From positions 1 to 55,660 of the forward strand of contig NZ_CAKKLX010000032.1 in the NCBI RefSeq assembly GCF_918698155.1: DNA of 55,660 bases. Reading direction: 5' to 3'. Below the pieces are notes generated by a model. It did not search any database. It had not been told where the DNA came from and was given only the letters and a program-made list of their open reading frames with translations. This document shows positions 13,105 through 22,237 of this stretch, one piece after another. The translations under genes were made by a program, and so were the position numbers. Position 1 is the first letter of the stretch. Each line of letters opens with the position of its first letter. The stretch comes from Roseomonas sp. CECT 9278. Lineage in GTDB: Bacteria > Pseudomonadota > Alphaproteobacteria > Acetobacterales > Acetobacteraceae.

Positions 13105-13854
13105 CTAGCCCGCCGCCGCCGCGATGGCCAGGAAATCCGCCGCGACCAGGCTCGCCCCGCCGACCAGCGCCCCATCCACATTCGGCAGCGCCAGGATGGC
13201 CTTGGCGTTCGACGGCTTCACCGACCCGCCATACAGGATCCGCAGCATCGCCCCCGGCCCCGGGAAGGCCGCCACCAGCCGCGCCCGGATCATCGCGTGC
13301 ATGGCGGCGATGTCGGCCTCGGTCGGCGTGCGACCGGTGCCGATGGCCCAGACGGGTTCATAGGCCACCACCCCGCCGACGGCGCCGAAGCCCGGCGGCA
13401 GGGAGCCGGCGAGCTGGTCGGCCACCACCTCCTCCGCCCGGCCGAGCAGGCGGTCATCCTCGGGTTCACCGACGCAGACGATGGGGGTGAGGCCGGCGGC
13501 GATGGCGGCCTCGGCCTTCGCGCGCACGGTGGGGTCGGTCTCGCGGTAGCCGGCGCGCCGTTCGGAATGGCCCAGGATGACGAAGCGCGCCCCGGCATCG
13601 GCCAGCATCGGCGCCGCGATGTCCCCGGTATGGGCGCCCTTGGCCGCGGCATGGCAATCCTGCCCGCCCACGGCGACCGGCGTGCCGGCCAGCGCGGCGG
13701 CGAGGGCTGCGACCAGCGTGGCCGGCGGGCAGACCACCAGCTCCGGCCCGGAAGGCGCGCCTGCCGCAACGGCCCGCGCCAGCGCCAGCCCATCGGCCGC
13801 CAGCCCATGCATCTTCCAGTTGCCGGCGATCATCGGGCGGGTTCCGGGGGTCAT
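13105..13854 (-). CDS. tpiA: Triose-phosphate isomerase
   Basis: A 249-aa TIM barrel interconverting dihydroxyacetone phosphate and glyceraldehyde 3-phosphate. It has IAGNWKMHG (substrate Lys), the catalytic His in [14 protein letters not shown], the catalytic Glu and flexible loop in [15 protein letters not shown], and the phosphate-binding [18 protein letters not shown] 13854 is preceded by GAAGGAGA, a strong ribosome-binding site. The gene is divergent from ppiD; the 106 bp between them must hold both promoters. Confidence 0.98.
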   Translation of the reverse strand: MTPGTRPMIAGNWKMHGLAADGLALARAVAAGAPSGPELVVCPPATLVAALAAALAGTPVAVGGQDCHAAAKGAHTGDIAAPMLADAGARFVILGHSERRAGYRETDPTVRAKAEAAIAAGLTPIVCVGEPEDDRLLGRAEEVVADQLAGSLPPGFGAVGGVVAYEPVWAIGTGRTPTEADIAAMHAMIRARLVAAFPGPGAMLRILYGGSVKPSNAKAILALPNVDGALVGGASLVAADFLAIAAAAG

Positions 13855-13960
13855 GGGCGTGTCTCCTTCAGGCGCGCCGGAGTATCGGAAATGCGCCCCG
13901 CCTCCAAGCCGGGTGCCACGGCCCCTTCCGCCGCCCGCCGCCCGCTGGTAGGCACGCGCC

Positions 13961-15853
13961 ATGCTTACCGCGCTGCGCCGCCTCGCCGGCACCTGGGTCG
14001 CCAAGATCCTCTTCGCCCTGCTCGTCCTGTCCTTCGCGGTCTGGGGGATCGAGGACGTGGTGCGAAACATCGGCCGCGACACCGCCGTCGCGCATGTCGG
14101 CGGCGACCCGATCGAACTGACCGAGGCGCAGGCGAATGCGCGGCGCGAGATGGCGCGCATCGCCCGCCAGATGGGCGCGCGCTTCGAACCCGACGACAAC
14201 ATCCGCCGCGCGGTGGCCGCGCAGGCGCTGGAGCAGCTGATCTCGGACCGCGCGCTGCGCACCGAAGCCCGGCGCCAGGGGATCGGCGCGCCGGCGGATG
14301 CGGTGCGCAATTCGGTCTTCGCCATCCCGGGGCTGCGGGGGGCGGATGGCACCTTCTCGCGCCCCATCTTCGACAGCTTCCTGCGCCAGAACGAGCTGAA
14401 CGAGCAGCAGTTCCTGCAGGTGGTGGCGGGCGACCTGCTGCGCCAGCAGCTGGCCGGCGCGGTGCGCTCCGGCGCGCTTGGCCCCGATGCGATGTCCGCC
14501 CCGCTGCTGGCCTGGGCGATGGAACGCCGCTCGGCCGAGGTGGTCGCGGTCAATACCGCGGCGATGCCCGACCCCGAGCCGCCGACCGAGGCGCAGCTGC
14601 GCCGCTACCAGGAGAACAACCCGGCGCGCTTCTCCACGCCCGAATACCGCGAGGCGGCGATCGCGGTGCTGTCGCCCGAGGGTGTCGCGGCCGAGATCGA
14701 GGTCCCTGACGCCGACCTGGCGCAGGCCTATGAACAGCGCCGCGCGCAATACGACACGCCCGAGCGCCGCGCGCTGCGCCAGGCGGTGGTGCCGACCGAG
14801 GCCGCGGCGCGCGAGATCGCCACCGCCTGGCGCGGCGGCGCCGAATTCCCCGCCATCGAGGCGGCCGCCACCGCGGCCGATGGCAGCGCCGCCGACCTTG
14901 GCCTGCTGGATCGCGCCACGCTGCCGCTGGCGAATGTCGCGCAGGCGGCCTTTGCCGCGGCGGACGGCGCGGTGACCGACCCGGTGCAGTCGCCCTTCGG
15001 CTGGCATGTCATCAAGGTGGACCGGATCGAACCGGCGGCGATCCGCACGCTGGCCGATGTGCGCGACGAATTGCGCGCCGAGGTCGCGCGCGACCGCGCG
15101 CTGGACATGGCCTATGAGCGCGCCAACCGCGTCGAGGATGCGCTGGCCGGCGGCACGCCGCTGGCCGAGGTCGCGCAGCGTCTCGGCCTGGCGCTGGTCA
15201 CCGCCACCATGGATTCCGCCGGCCGCGACCCCGCGAATGCCGTGGTCGCGCTGCCGGTGCCCGACGCGCAGCGCGCCGACCTGCTGCGCGCCGTCTTCGC
15301 CGCGCGCCAGGGCGATGCGCCGCGCATGACCGAGATGGGCGACGCCTTCGTCGCGGTCGAGCTGCGCGCGATCACGCCGCCCGCGCTGCGGCCCTTCGAG
15401 AGCATCGAGGGATCGCTGCAGGCCGCCTTCATCGCCGATGCCCGCCGGCGTGCCGCCGAGGAACGCGCCGCCGCGCTGCTGGCCGCGGTGCGCGGCGGCA
15501 AGCCCCTGCAGGAGGCGGCCGAGGAGGCCGGCCTGATCGTCCAGCGGGCCGGCCCCTTCGGCCGCACCCCGCAGCAGGCCAATACCCTGCCGCCGGAACT
15601 GCTGGCTCCGCTGTTCGAAGCCAGGCAGGGCGACGTGACCATGGCCGAGACGCGCACCGGCTTCGCCGTGGCGCGGCTGACCGAGATCATTCCCTTCAAC
15701 CCGGCGACCGACCCGCTGGGCATGGGGCGCATCCGCACGGAGATCGAGCAGTCAATGCAGGATGAGCTCGAGGAGCAGTACGCCCAGGCGCTGCGCGGGC
15801 GCGCCGATGTGCGGATCAACCGCACCCTGCTGGACCAGGTGACCGGGCGATGA
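13961..15853 (+). CDS. ppiD: PpiD/SurA-type periplasmic peptidyl-prolyl isomerase
   Basis: A 630-aa protein anchored by an N-terminal membrane helix (about 15-33, [20 protein letters not shown]). A SurA-N-like chaperone region follows (about 35-190). A parvulin-type PpiC domain lies around 250-360, with the characteristic end [17 protein letters not shown] second chaperone-like segment reaches the C terminus. Such proteins help newly exported outer-membrane proteins fold at the SecYEG exit. Its stop overlaps the trpE start as ATGA, so the two are cotranscribed, a frequent arrangement in alphaproteobacteria although the functions are unrelated. Confidence 0.9.
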   Translation: MLTALRRLAGTWVAKILFALLVLSFAVWGIEDVVRNIGRDTAVAHVGGDPIELTEAQANARREMARIARQMGARFEPDDNIRRAVAAQALEQLISDRALRTEARRQGIGAPADAVRNSVFAIPGLRGADGTFSRPIFDSFLRQNELNEQQFLQVVAGDLLRQQLAGAVRSGALGPDAMSAPLLAWAMERRSAEVVAVNTAAMPDPEPPTEAQLRRYQENNPARFSTPEYREAAIAVLSPEGVAAEIEVPDADLAQAYEQRRAQYDTPERRALRQAVVPTEAAAREIATAWRGGAEFPAIEAAATAADGSAADLGLLDRATLPLANVAQAAFAAADGAVTDPVQSPFGWHVIKVDRIEPAAIRTLADVRDELRAEVARDRALDMAYERANRVEDALAGGTPLAEVAQRLGLALVTATMDSAGRDPANAVVALPVPDAQRADLLRAVFAARQGDAPRMTEMGDAFVAVELRAITPPALRPFESIEGSLQAAFIADARRRAAEERAAALLAAVRGGKPLQEAAEEAGLIVQRAGPFGRTPQQANTLPPELLAPLFEARQGDVTMAETRTGFAVARLTEIIPFNPATDPLGMGRIRTEIEQSMQDELEEQYAQALRGRADVRINRTLLDQVTGR

Positions 15854-17364
15854 GCGGGACCGACGCCGCCGCGGTGCGCGCCGCGCTCGCGGCCGGGCGG
15901 CCGGGTATCCTGGTGCGCGAGCGGGTGGCCGACCTCGACACCCCGGTCGGCGCCTTCCTGAAGCTGACCGGCGGCGCGCAGGCGAACGCCTTCCTGCTGG
16001 AATCGATCGAGGGCGGTGCGGCACGCGGGCGCTATTCGGGCATCGGCATGGCGCCGGACCTGGTGTGGCGCTGCAAGGACGGCCGCGCCGAGATCAACCG
16101 CCATGCGCTGACCGCGCCCCACGCCTTCGAGCCCGAGCCCGGCCCGGCGCTGGACAGCCTGCGTCGGCTGATCGGCCAGGCCCGCATGGCGGTGCCGCCC
16201 GGCCTGCCGCCGATGGCCGCCGGGCTGTTCGGCTACCTCGGCTACGACATGGTGCGGCTGATCGAGAAGCTGCCGAGCACAAAGCCCGACGTGCTCGGCA
16301 TTCCCGATGCGGTGCTGACGCGGCCGACCCTGATGGCTGTCTTCGACCATGTGCGGGACACGCTGACGCTGTGTGCCCCGGTCTGGCCGGGCGGCGAGCC
16401 GGATGCGCTGATCGAGGCGGCCGAGGCGCGGCTCGATGAGGCGGAGGCGGCGCTGGACCGCCCGGTACCGCGCGCGGCGCCGCCGGTGAACCTCCCGCGC
16501 CTCGCGCAGCCCGACAGCAACTTCACCGAGGCCGGCTACATCGCGGCGGTGGAGCGCGCCAAGGACTACATCCGCGCCGGGGATGCCTTCCAGATCGTGC
16601 CGGCGCAGCGATTCTCGGTGCCCTTCGCCTTGCCGCCGTTTGCGCTGTATCGCGCGCTGCGTCGGATCAATCCCGCGCCCTTCCTGGTCTTCGGGGATTT
16701 CGGCGGGTTCTCGGTGGTGGCCGCGAGCCCGGAAATCCTGGTGCGCTGCCGCGACAACACCGTGACCGTGCGCCCGCTGGCCGGCACGCGCCGCCGCGGC
16801 GCGACGCCGGAAGAAGACCGCGCGCTGGAGGTCGAATTGCTGGCCGACCCGAAGGAGCGCGCGGAGCACCTGATGCTGCTCGACCTCGGCCGCAACGATG
16901 TGGGGCGCGTCGCCGCCATCGGCACGGTGAAGGTGACGGCGCAGTTCCAGGTCGAACGCTATTCGCAGGTGATGCACATCGGGTCCGAGGTGCAGGGGCG
17001 GCTGCGCGAGGGGCTCGATGCGCTCGATGCCTATTGCGCCGGGTTCCCGGCCGGCACGCTGACCGGCGCGCCGAAGATCCGCGCGATGGAGATCATCGAG
17101 GAGCTGGAGCCCTCGCGGCGTGGGTTGTACGCTGGCGGCATCGGGTATTTCGGCGCCGATGGCGGCATGGACACCTGCATCGCGCTGCGCACCGCGCTGG
17201 TGAAGGATGGCGTGATGCATGTGCAGGCCGGCGCCGGCGTGGTGGCGGATTCCGACCCGAAGTCGGAATACGAGGAGACGCACCAGAAGGCCCGCGCGCT
17301 GTTCCGCGCGGCCGAGGAAGCGGTGCGCTTCGCCGCCGGCAAGCGCGAGCGCGGGAACGCCTGA
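15850..17364 (+). CDS. trpE: Anthranilate synthase component I
   Basis: A 504-aa enzyme that, with TrpG, converts chorismate and glutamine to anthranilate, the first step of tryptophan synthesis. The N-terminal part carries the LLES-type feedback-inhibition motif (ANAFLLESIEGG). The chorismate-binding domain has PLAGTRRRGATPEEDRALEV, DLGRNDVGRVA, PAGTLTGAPKIRAMEIIEEL and RRGLYAGGIGYFGADG. The start at 15850 overlaps the ppiD stop. The trpGDC genes are 4.9 kb away, separated by an accessory insert, so trpE is transcribed separately here. I saw no Trp-rich leader peptide. Confidence 0.97.
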   Translation: MSGTDAAAVRAALAAGRPGILVRERVADLDTPVGAFLKLTGGAQANAFLLESIEGGAARGRYSGIGMAPDLVWRCKDGRAEINRHALTAPHAFEPEPGPALDSLRRLIGQARMAVPPGLPPMAAGLFGYLGYDMVRLIEKLPSTKPDVLGIPDAVLTRPTLMAVFDHVRDTLTLCAPVWPGGEPDALIEAAEARLDEAEAALDRPVPRAAPPVNLPRLAQPDSNFTEAGYIAAVERAKDYIRAGDAFQIVPAQRFSVPFALPPFALYRALRRINPAPFLVFGDFGGFSVVAASPEILVRCRDNTVTVRPLAGTRRRGATPEEDRALEVELLADPKERAEHLMLLDLGRNDVGRVAAIGTVKVTAQFQVERYSQVMHIGSEVQGRLREGLDALDAYCAGFPAGTLTGAPKIRAMEIIEELEPSRRGLYAGGIGYFGADGGMDTCIALRTALVKDGVMHVQAGAGVVADSDPKSEYEETHQKARALFRAAEEAVRFAAGKRERGNA

Positions 17365-17368
17365 CCGC

Positions 17369-18631
17369 ATGTCAGGCGCGGGCACGCCCGGTCCGGTGCC
17401 GCCCGCGAGCACGCCTGACGCGACTTCGCGCGTGGGGGCGCCGGGGGATGCACCGCCCGCGGCCGGACCGGATCCCGTGCCGCCAGCGGCAACGCCCGCC
17501 CCCGCGCCGCCAGCGGCGGCACCCACCCGCGCGCCGCCCGCGGCACCACCCGACCTCGCGCCGCTCCTCGCCCTCGCCGACGCCGCACGCGCCGATGGCC
17601 GCGCGACCGAGGCCGCCGCCGCGTTGCGCGCACTCTCCGCGCTGGTCCCGGGCGACCAGCGCGTGCGCGCCGCCCTCGCCCGCGCGCTGTTCCAGGCCGG
17701 CTTGTGGAACGAGGCCTGGGCAGCCTACGAGGTCCGCTTCGACCTGCTGCCCTCGGCCTTCCCGCGCGTCACGCGCCCGGGGCCGGACGGGCCGGTGCCG
17801 CTGCCGCCCTGGCGCGGCCAGGGCAGCCCCGAGGCCGTGCTGGTCATGGGTGAACAGGGCCTGGGCGACACCATCCAGTTCGCGCGCTACCTGCCGCTGC
17901 TGGTGGCGCGCGGGATGCGCGTGCATGCGGTGGTCGACCAGCGGCTGCATGCGTTGCTGGCGCCGGTGACCGGCGGTATCGACCTGCGGGCCAGCGGCGC
18001 GCCGGGGTCGGTCCCCGGCGTGCGGGCCTGGCTGCCGTTGATGGACCTGCCGCGCGCACTGGCGCTGTCGCCGCAGCAATACCAGGGGCGGGTGCCCTAC
18101 CTGGCGGCGGATCCCGCCCGCCGCGCCAGGCTGCGCGCGCGCATCGGCGAGGGCGGGTTTCGCATCGGCATCGTCTGGCAGGGCAATCCGAACGCACCGG
18201 TCGATGCCAACCGATCCGTGCCGCTGGCGGCCTTCGCGGCGCTGGCGGCCATTCCCGGCGTGCGGCTGTTCGCGCTGCAGAAGGGGCCGGGCGAGGAGCA
18301 GGACGCCCCCTTCCCGCTTGACCGGCTGGGGCCGGAGCTGGATGGCGGGGCGGATTGGTTCCTCGACACCGCGGCGGCGATCAGCGCGCTCGACCTGGTC
18401 GTCAGCGTCGATACCGCGGTGCTGCACGTGGCCGGCGCGCTGGGGCGGCCGGCGCTGATGCTGATGCATGGCCGGCACGCGGATTGGCGCTGGCTGCACG
18501 CGCAGGACGTGCCGGTCTGGTACCCCTCGGTGCGGCTGGTGCGCTGCCCGGATGGCGGCGCCGATTGGCGCGGCGCGGTGGCGCGCGCGGCGTTCCTCGT
18601 GCGGACGGGGAACCTGCCGCCGCCGGCGTGA
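17369..18631 (+). CDS. TPR protein with GT9-like glycosyltransferase domain
   Basis: A 420-aa protein starting MSGAGTPGPVPPASTP. Residues 1-55 are almost only Pro, Ala, Gly and Thr, and likely disordered. About 57-105 (LLALADAARADGRATEAAAA, ALARALFQAGLWNEAWAAYE) look like tetratricopeptide helices. The remainder resembles the ADP-heptose-type glycosyltransferase fold: VLVMGEQGLGDTIQFARYLP, RIGIVWQGNPNAPVDANRSV and VVSVDTAVLHVAGALGRPAL. This TPR-GT9 architecture is common in alphaproteobacteria; targets are mostly unknown. ATG 17369 follows the trpE stop by 4 bp, but the ribosome-binding site is weak. The sugar donor cannot be inferred. Confidence 0.78.
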   Translation: MSGAGTPGPVPPASTPDATSRVGAPGDAPPAAGPDPVPPAATPAPAPPAAAPTRAPPAAPPDLAPLLALADAARADGRATEAAAALRALSALVPGDQRVRAALARALFQAGLWNEAWAAYEVRFDLLPSAFPRVTRPGPDGPVPLPPWRGQGSPEAVLVMGEQGLGDTIQFARYLPLLVARGMRVHAVVDQRLHALLAPVTGGIDLRASGAPGSVPGVRAWLPLMDLPRALALSPQQYQGRVPYLAADPARRARLRARIGEGGFRIGIVWQGNPNAPVDANRSVPLAAFAALAAIPGVRLFALQKGPGEEQDAPFPLDRLGPELDGGADWFLDTAAAISALDLVVSVDTAVLHVAGALGRPALMLMHGRHADWRWLHAQDVPVWYPSVRLVRCPDGGADWRGAVARAAFLVRTGNLPPPA

Positions 18632-18686
18632 CCTGACGGCACGCCAGCCAGGCCGCCAACCATTTGCGCTGCGGCGCGCCGCGACC

Positions 18687-18875
18687 TCAGGCGATGGCGC
18701 CGAGCGCCATGAACAGGCTCAGCACCACCCAGGCGGCCAGGAGCGCCAGCGCCGTGCCCAGCACGATCCGCGCAGCGGCCGCGCGGTGGTGGCGGCGCAG
18801 CAGCACGCCCACCCCCACCAGGATGGTCAGGATCGCCGGCAGCAGCCACGGCATGACGTCCAGCGCGATCATCAT
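18687..18875 (-). CDS. Small two-helix membrane protein (62 aa)
   Basis: Starts MMIALDVMPWLLPAILTILV; two hydrophobic segments (about 8-26 and 37-58) are joined by a basic loop RRHHRAAAARI. The ATG overlaps the stop of the upstream enolase-superfamily gene as ATGA, which supports translation. It is the last gene of a three-gene minus-strand run with that enzyme and a Bug protein. No family recognised; a helper for transport is only a guess. Confidence 0.55.
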   Translation of the reverse strand: MMIALDVMPWLLPAILTILVGVGVLLRRHHRAAAARIVLGTALALLAAWVVLSLFMALGAIA

Positions 18876-20074
18876 CGCGCGCTGGTCCTGACCACGGCAT
18901 CCTCGCGTGCCGCGACATCGGGCAGCAGGCGCGCCCCCAGCCCCGGCCCTTCCATCGGCAGCACCCAGCCCTGCTCGACGCGCGGCAGCACCGTGACCAG
19001 GTCGCGGTACCAGGTGGCCAGCGTGGCGCGCACCACTTCCTGGAACATCGCGGTCGGTGCGTGCATCGCCAGATGGACCGAGGCGATCAGCGTGATCGGC
19101 CCGGTGCAGTCATGCGGCGCCACCGGGCGTGACCAGGCTTCGGCGAGGGCGGCGATCTTGCGCGCCTCGGTCAGCCCGCCGCACCAGGCGAGGTCGAGCA
19201 TCACGATATCCGTGGCGCCGGCCACCAGCAGGTCGCGGAAGGCCACCTTGCCGCCGAGCGTCTCGCTCGCGCAGATCGGCGTGCGCACGGCGCGGCGCAG
19301 CTCGGCCAACGAGGCAACGTCGTCCATCTTGGCGATCGGGTCTTCCGCCCAGGTGATGTCGAAGTCTTCCAGCGCCTTGCAGATCTGGAAGGCGGCGGGC
19401 ATCGACCACAGCGAATGCAGCTCGGCCATGATCTCCATGCGGTCGCCAACGGCGCGGCGGATTTTCGCGAAGGGCTCGATGCCCTTCTTCAAATCCGACA
19501 GCGTGATCGACACGCCCTGCGTCGCCGGCGCATAGATGTCGAAGGGCCAGATCTTCATGGCGTTGAAGCCCTCGGACAGCAGGCTTTCGGCCAGCGTCCC
19601 GGCGTCGCGCATGAAGGCCACCTGGTCATCGTAGGGGCCGCGGGCTTCGTCGCCCGCGCCGATGTCGCGCCGCGCGGCGGATTTCGTGTTGTAGTCGTAG
19701 CCGGCGCAGGTGTTGTAGCTGCGCACGCGGTCGCGCGCCTTGCCGCCGAGCGCCTCATGTACCGGGATGCCGTGGCGCTGGCCCATCAGGTCCCACAGCG
19801 CGATGTCGATGGCCGATGCCGCGCGGACCTCGGCCGACGATCCGCCGAAGCCGACATAGGGCGTGAGCAGCGCGCGCGAGACCGGCTCGATGTCGCGCGC
19901 ATCGCGGCCGAGCAGCATCGGCGCGACGCTTTCGTGGATGACGGCTTCCACCGCCGCGGCGCCGCGGAAGGCTTCGCCGAGGCCGGTCAGGCCCTCGTCG
20001 GTCGTGACCTCGACCCAGATCAGGTTGGGGCGTTCGCCGATGCGGATGGTGCGGATGTTCGTGATACGGCTCAT
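18872..20074 (-). CDS. Mandelate racemase/muconate lactonizing enzyme (enolase superfamily)
   Basis: A 400-aa protein with N-terminal capping domain (IWVEVTTDEGLTGLGEAFRG; RAASAIDIALWDLMGQRHGI) and a C-terminal barrel. Candidate metal and catalytic residues are Lys in FNAMKIWPFD, Glu in MAELHSLWS, Glu in TWAEDPIAKMD, Glu in ICASETLGG and His in PVAPHDCTGPITL. The lysine and histidine suggest an acid-sugar dehydratase more than a lactonizing enzyme, but the substrate is not predictable from this alone. Start overlaps the stop of the Bug gene upstream (ATGA). The pairing suggests that the Bug protein and the enzyme handle the same carboxylate or sugar acid. Confidence 0.88.
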   Translation of the reverse strand: MSRITNIRTIRIGERPNLIWVEVTTDEGLTGLGEAFRGAAAVEAVIHESVAPMLLGRDARDIEPVSRALLTPYVGFGGSSAEVRAASAIDIALWDLMGQRHGIPVHEALGGKARDRVRSYNTCAGYDYNTKSAARRDIGAGDEARGPYDDQVAFMRDAGTLAESLLSEGFNAMKIWPFDIYAPATQGVSITLSDLKKGIEPFAKIRRAVGDRMEIMAELHSLWSMPAAFQICKALEDFDITWAEDPIAKMDDVASLAELRRAVRTPICASETLGGKVAFRDLLVAGATDIVMLDLAWCGGLTEARKIAALAEAWSRPVAPHDCTGPITLIASVHLAMHAPTAMFQEVVRATLATWYRDLVTVLPRVEQGWVLPMEGPGLGARLLPDVAAREDAVVRTSAR

Positions 20075-21030
20075 TCGGCGCGGATTCCCTGGCGGCGGAC
20101 GACCTCGGCCCAGCGTGCGGCCTCGGCACGGACATGGGCGCCCATCTGCTCGGGCGACCCACCCAGCGGCGTCGCACCCAGTTCCATCATGCGGGCGCGC
20201 ACGGCGGGGTTCTGCAGCGCCTGGGCGAAGGCGGCGTTGAGCGCGGCGATGGCGGCCGGCGGCGTGCGCGCCGGCGTCATGAAGCCGAACCAGGAATCAA
20301 TCGCCATGCCTTGCACGCCCTGTTCCGCAAAGGTCGGCACGTCGGGCAGTTCGGGGATGCGCGTGTCGGACACCGCCGCCAGCGCGCGCACCGTACCGCT
20401 GCGGATATGCGGCAGGATCGAGGGCAGGTTGTCGAAGAACACATCGACGCGCCCCGCCACCAGGTCGGTGATGGCGGGGCCCGACCCGCGATAGGGCACA
20501 TGCGTCATCTCGATGCCGGTGATCGACCGCAGCAGCTCCGGGCCCAGGTGGTTCGACGCGCCCACGCCCGAAGATGCGAAGGACAGCGGCTGGCGGCGCG
20601 CGAGTGCGAGGAATTCCTGCACATTCGCCGCCGGCAATTCGCGCCGCACCGTCATCACGTTGCGCACCGCCCCGGTCAGGATCACCGGCGCGAAATCGGC
20701 CAGCAGGTTGTAGCCGGGGTTCGCATACAGCGCCGGGTTGGCGCCGCAGGGGCCGAAGGCGCATTGGATCAGCGTGGAGCCATCCGCCGCCCCGCGCGCG
20801 GCTTCCGCCATGCCGATATTGCCGCCCGCGCCGCCGCGGTTCTCGACCACCGCGCCGCGCGGCAGGTGCGGGCCGGCGGCCTCGGCCAGCAGGCGCGCGA
20901 CGATGTCCGACGTGCCGCCGGGGGTGAAGGGCACGATGATGCGGATCGGGCGGTCGGGCAGGTCGGCGGCGCGTGGCGCCAGCATCGGCGCCGCGGCAAG
21001 CAGCGCCGCGACGAGCAGCATGCGGATCAT
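20071..21030 (-). CDS. Bug/TctC-family tripartite tricarboxylate transporter substrate-binding protein
   Basis: A 319-aa periplasmic protein with a signal peptide (MIRMLLVAALLAAAPMLAPRAADLPDRP, cleavage near residue 21). Typical Bug motifs: RPIRIIVPFTPGGTSDIVAR, VVENRGGAGGNIGMAEAARG, HVPYRGSGPAITDLVAGRVD and ELPDVPTFAEQGVQGM. These proteins capture carboxylates; cognate TctA/TctB membrane subunits are not in the window, so it is an orphan. ATGA-coupled to the enolase-superfamily gene. The 5' flank contains a 29-bp hairpin repeat array. Confidence 0.93.
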   Translation of the reverse strand: MIRMLLVAALLAAAPMLAPRAADLPDRPIRIIVPFTPGGTSDIVARLLAEAAGPHLPRGAVVENRGGAGGNIGMAEAARGAADGSTLIQCAFGPCGANPALYANPGYNLLADFAPVILTGAVRNVMTVRRELPAANVQEFLALARRQPLSFASSGVGASNHLGPELLRSITGIEMTHVPYRGSGPAITDLVAGRVDVFFDNLPSILPHIRSGTVRALAAVSDTRIPELPDVPTFAEQGVQGMAIDSWFGFMTPARTPPAAIAALNAAFAQALQNPAVRARMMELGATPLGGSPEQMGAHVRAEAARWAEVVRRQGIRAE

Positions 21031-21074
21031 CGTCGGTTTCCTCCGGTCGAGGGCCGGAGCCTATCGCGGCGCCC

Positions 21075-21186
21075 CGTCGCGGGCGAGAGCCCGCGCAATG
21101 CCACGTCGCGGGCGAGGGCCCGCGCAATGCCACGTCGCGGGCGAGAGCCCGCGCAATGCCACGTCGCGCGCGAGGGCCCGCGCGGC
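21075..21186. repeat. 29-bp tandem repeat, ~3.8 copies, each forming a GNRA-type hairpin
   Basis: Copies begin at 21075, 21104, 21133 and 21162. Each contains CGCGGGC-GAGA-GCCCGCG (loop GAGA or GAGG), a 7-bp stem; unit 4 has one base change in the left arm (CGCGCGC). The remainder of each unit is CAATGCCA plus CGT. The array lies 8 bp beyond the stop of the lipoprotein gene and 44 bp before the Bug gene, both on the minus strand. The period is not a multiple of three, which fits non-coding DNA. Candidate roles are mRNA 3'-end protection or attenuation. Confidence 0.85.
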
Positions 21187-21193
21187 GCCCGCC

Positions 21194-21709
21194 TCAGGGC
21201 GGCCGCGGGCCGACGAAGCGCGCGGTGCGGACCATGCTGCGCGTGATCTGCCGCCTGGCGGTGCAGGCGGCATCGTCGCACAGCGTGATCTCGGAGCGCA
21301 CCAGCACGCGCGCGGTCACCGCCGTCGGGTCGGGCGCCGACGGGTTGGCACCCAGGCGGAAGGCGATCGGCCCACCGCCTTCCGGCGGCAGGTAGGGTCC
21401 TTCGTAGCGCCCGGAGCCGCCCGCCCCCACCACCGCGCCGCGGCGGTTCAGCAGCGCCCAGGCGGCATTGGCGGTCAGAACGGCCGGCACGCCGGGCACC
21501 ACCAGGCAGCCGCCAACCAGGAAATAGCCTTCGGCCGGCGCCCAGCGCATCTCGATATCGACCATGTCGATGTCGCGTTGCGGTGCGCCGGCGGGCGCCA
21601 GGCAGGCCACCGGGATGGGCGGCGGCGGGGGCGCCGGCGGTGGCGGCGTGGCGCAGGCAGCGAGCAGCGCCGCCAGTCCGGCCAGGGCAATGCGGGTCAG
21701 GTGCGGCAT
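21194..21709 (-). CDS. Predicted lipoprotein, unrecognised (171 aa)
   Basis: Starts MPHLTRIALAGLAALLAACA, a type II signal peptide with lipobox LLAAC (Cys19). A Pro-rich linker (TPPPPAPPPPPIPVAC) follows, then a probable beta-rich domain with ten short strands and several Cys (VACLAP, GGCLVV, LCDDAACTARR). The start overlaps the end of the gene upstream by 13 bp, so the pair is probably one operon. Likely an envelope protein; function unknown. Confidence 0.68.
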   Translation of the reverse strand: MPHLTRIALAGLAALLAACATPPPPAPPPPPIPVACLAPAGAPQRDIDMVDIEMRWAPAEGYFLVGGCLVVPGVPAVLTANAAWALLNRRGAVVGAGGSGRYEGPYLPPEGGGPIAFRLGANPSAPDPTAVTARVLVRSEITLCDDAACTARRQITRSMVRTARFVGPRPP

Positions 21710-22134
21710 GGCCGTACCGCCTGCCCGGCCACCTGCGTCACGCAGCCGGCCCGCACGATCCGCGGCACCTCGCCGGGGGCGAGCGGGCGCGTGAGGCCGA
21801 CCCCCGCGGCCATCAGCACGGCGTGGCGCGGTGGCCCGCCGGCGCCGTCCACCGGCTGGAGATTGAACACCGTATTGCCGTCCTGCCCGAGCAGCGCGCC
21901 GTCCGCGCCATACACCTGGAAGCTCACCGAGACGGTGGCGAGCGGGCGGCGTTCGGCCGAGACCAGGCAAAGATGGATGTCGATCCGCGGGCCGGTCGGC
22001 ACGCTGACGCTGCCGATGTCGCGCAGTTCGGCCGCCGGGCCGCTGGGCGGGCGACCCAGGCAGGGCTCGCGCGCCGCGGCGGGCATGGCCGCGAGGATCA
22101 TCGGCAGGAGGAACGCCGCGCGCAGGACCGTCAT
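21697..22134 (-). CDS. Predicted secreted protein, unrecognised (145 aa)
   Basis: Starts MTVLRAAFLLPMILAAMPAAAREP, a classic signal peptide with AxA cleavage. The mature part has four Cys (EPCLGRP, HLCLVS, RAGCVT, VRPCRT), which could make two disulfides in the periplasm, and beta-strand-like segments (TVSVSFQVYGADGALLGQDG). It precedes and overlaps the lipoprotein gene. Divergent from trpG with 103 bp between the starts. No family recognised. Confidence 0.66.
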   Translation of the reverse strand: MTVLRAAFLLPMILAAMPAAAREPCLGRPPSGPAAELRDIGSVSVPTGPRIDIHLCLVSAERRPLATVSVSFQVYGADGALLGQDGNTVFNLQPVDGAGGPPRHAVLMAAGVGLTRPLAPGEVPRIVRAGCVTQVAGQAVRPCRT

Positions 22135-22237
22135 GTCGCCACCCTTCGATGCGGGTCAGCAACAGTTGCATGGGCGCGCGACCAGGGGCAAGCGCGGCCT
22201 TGATTCCCCCCCCGCCCGGGTCCAAGGATCACCCGCC

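Noticed and set aside
15700..15850. Tryptophan attenuator before trpE or trpG
   Set aside because: No short Trp-rich leader peptide or alternative hairpins were found; trpE is coupled to ppiD, and the 103-bp gap before trpG shows none.
21075..21186. CRISPR array
   Set aside because: The repeat has CRISPR-like length and a palindrome, but the copies are directly adjacent without spacers and no cas gene is present.
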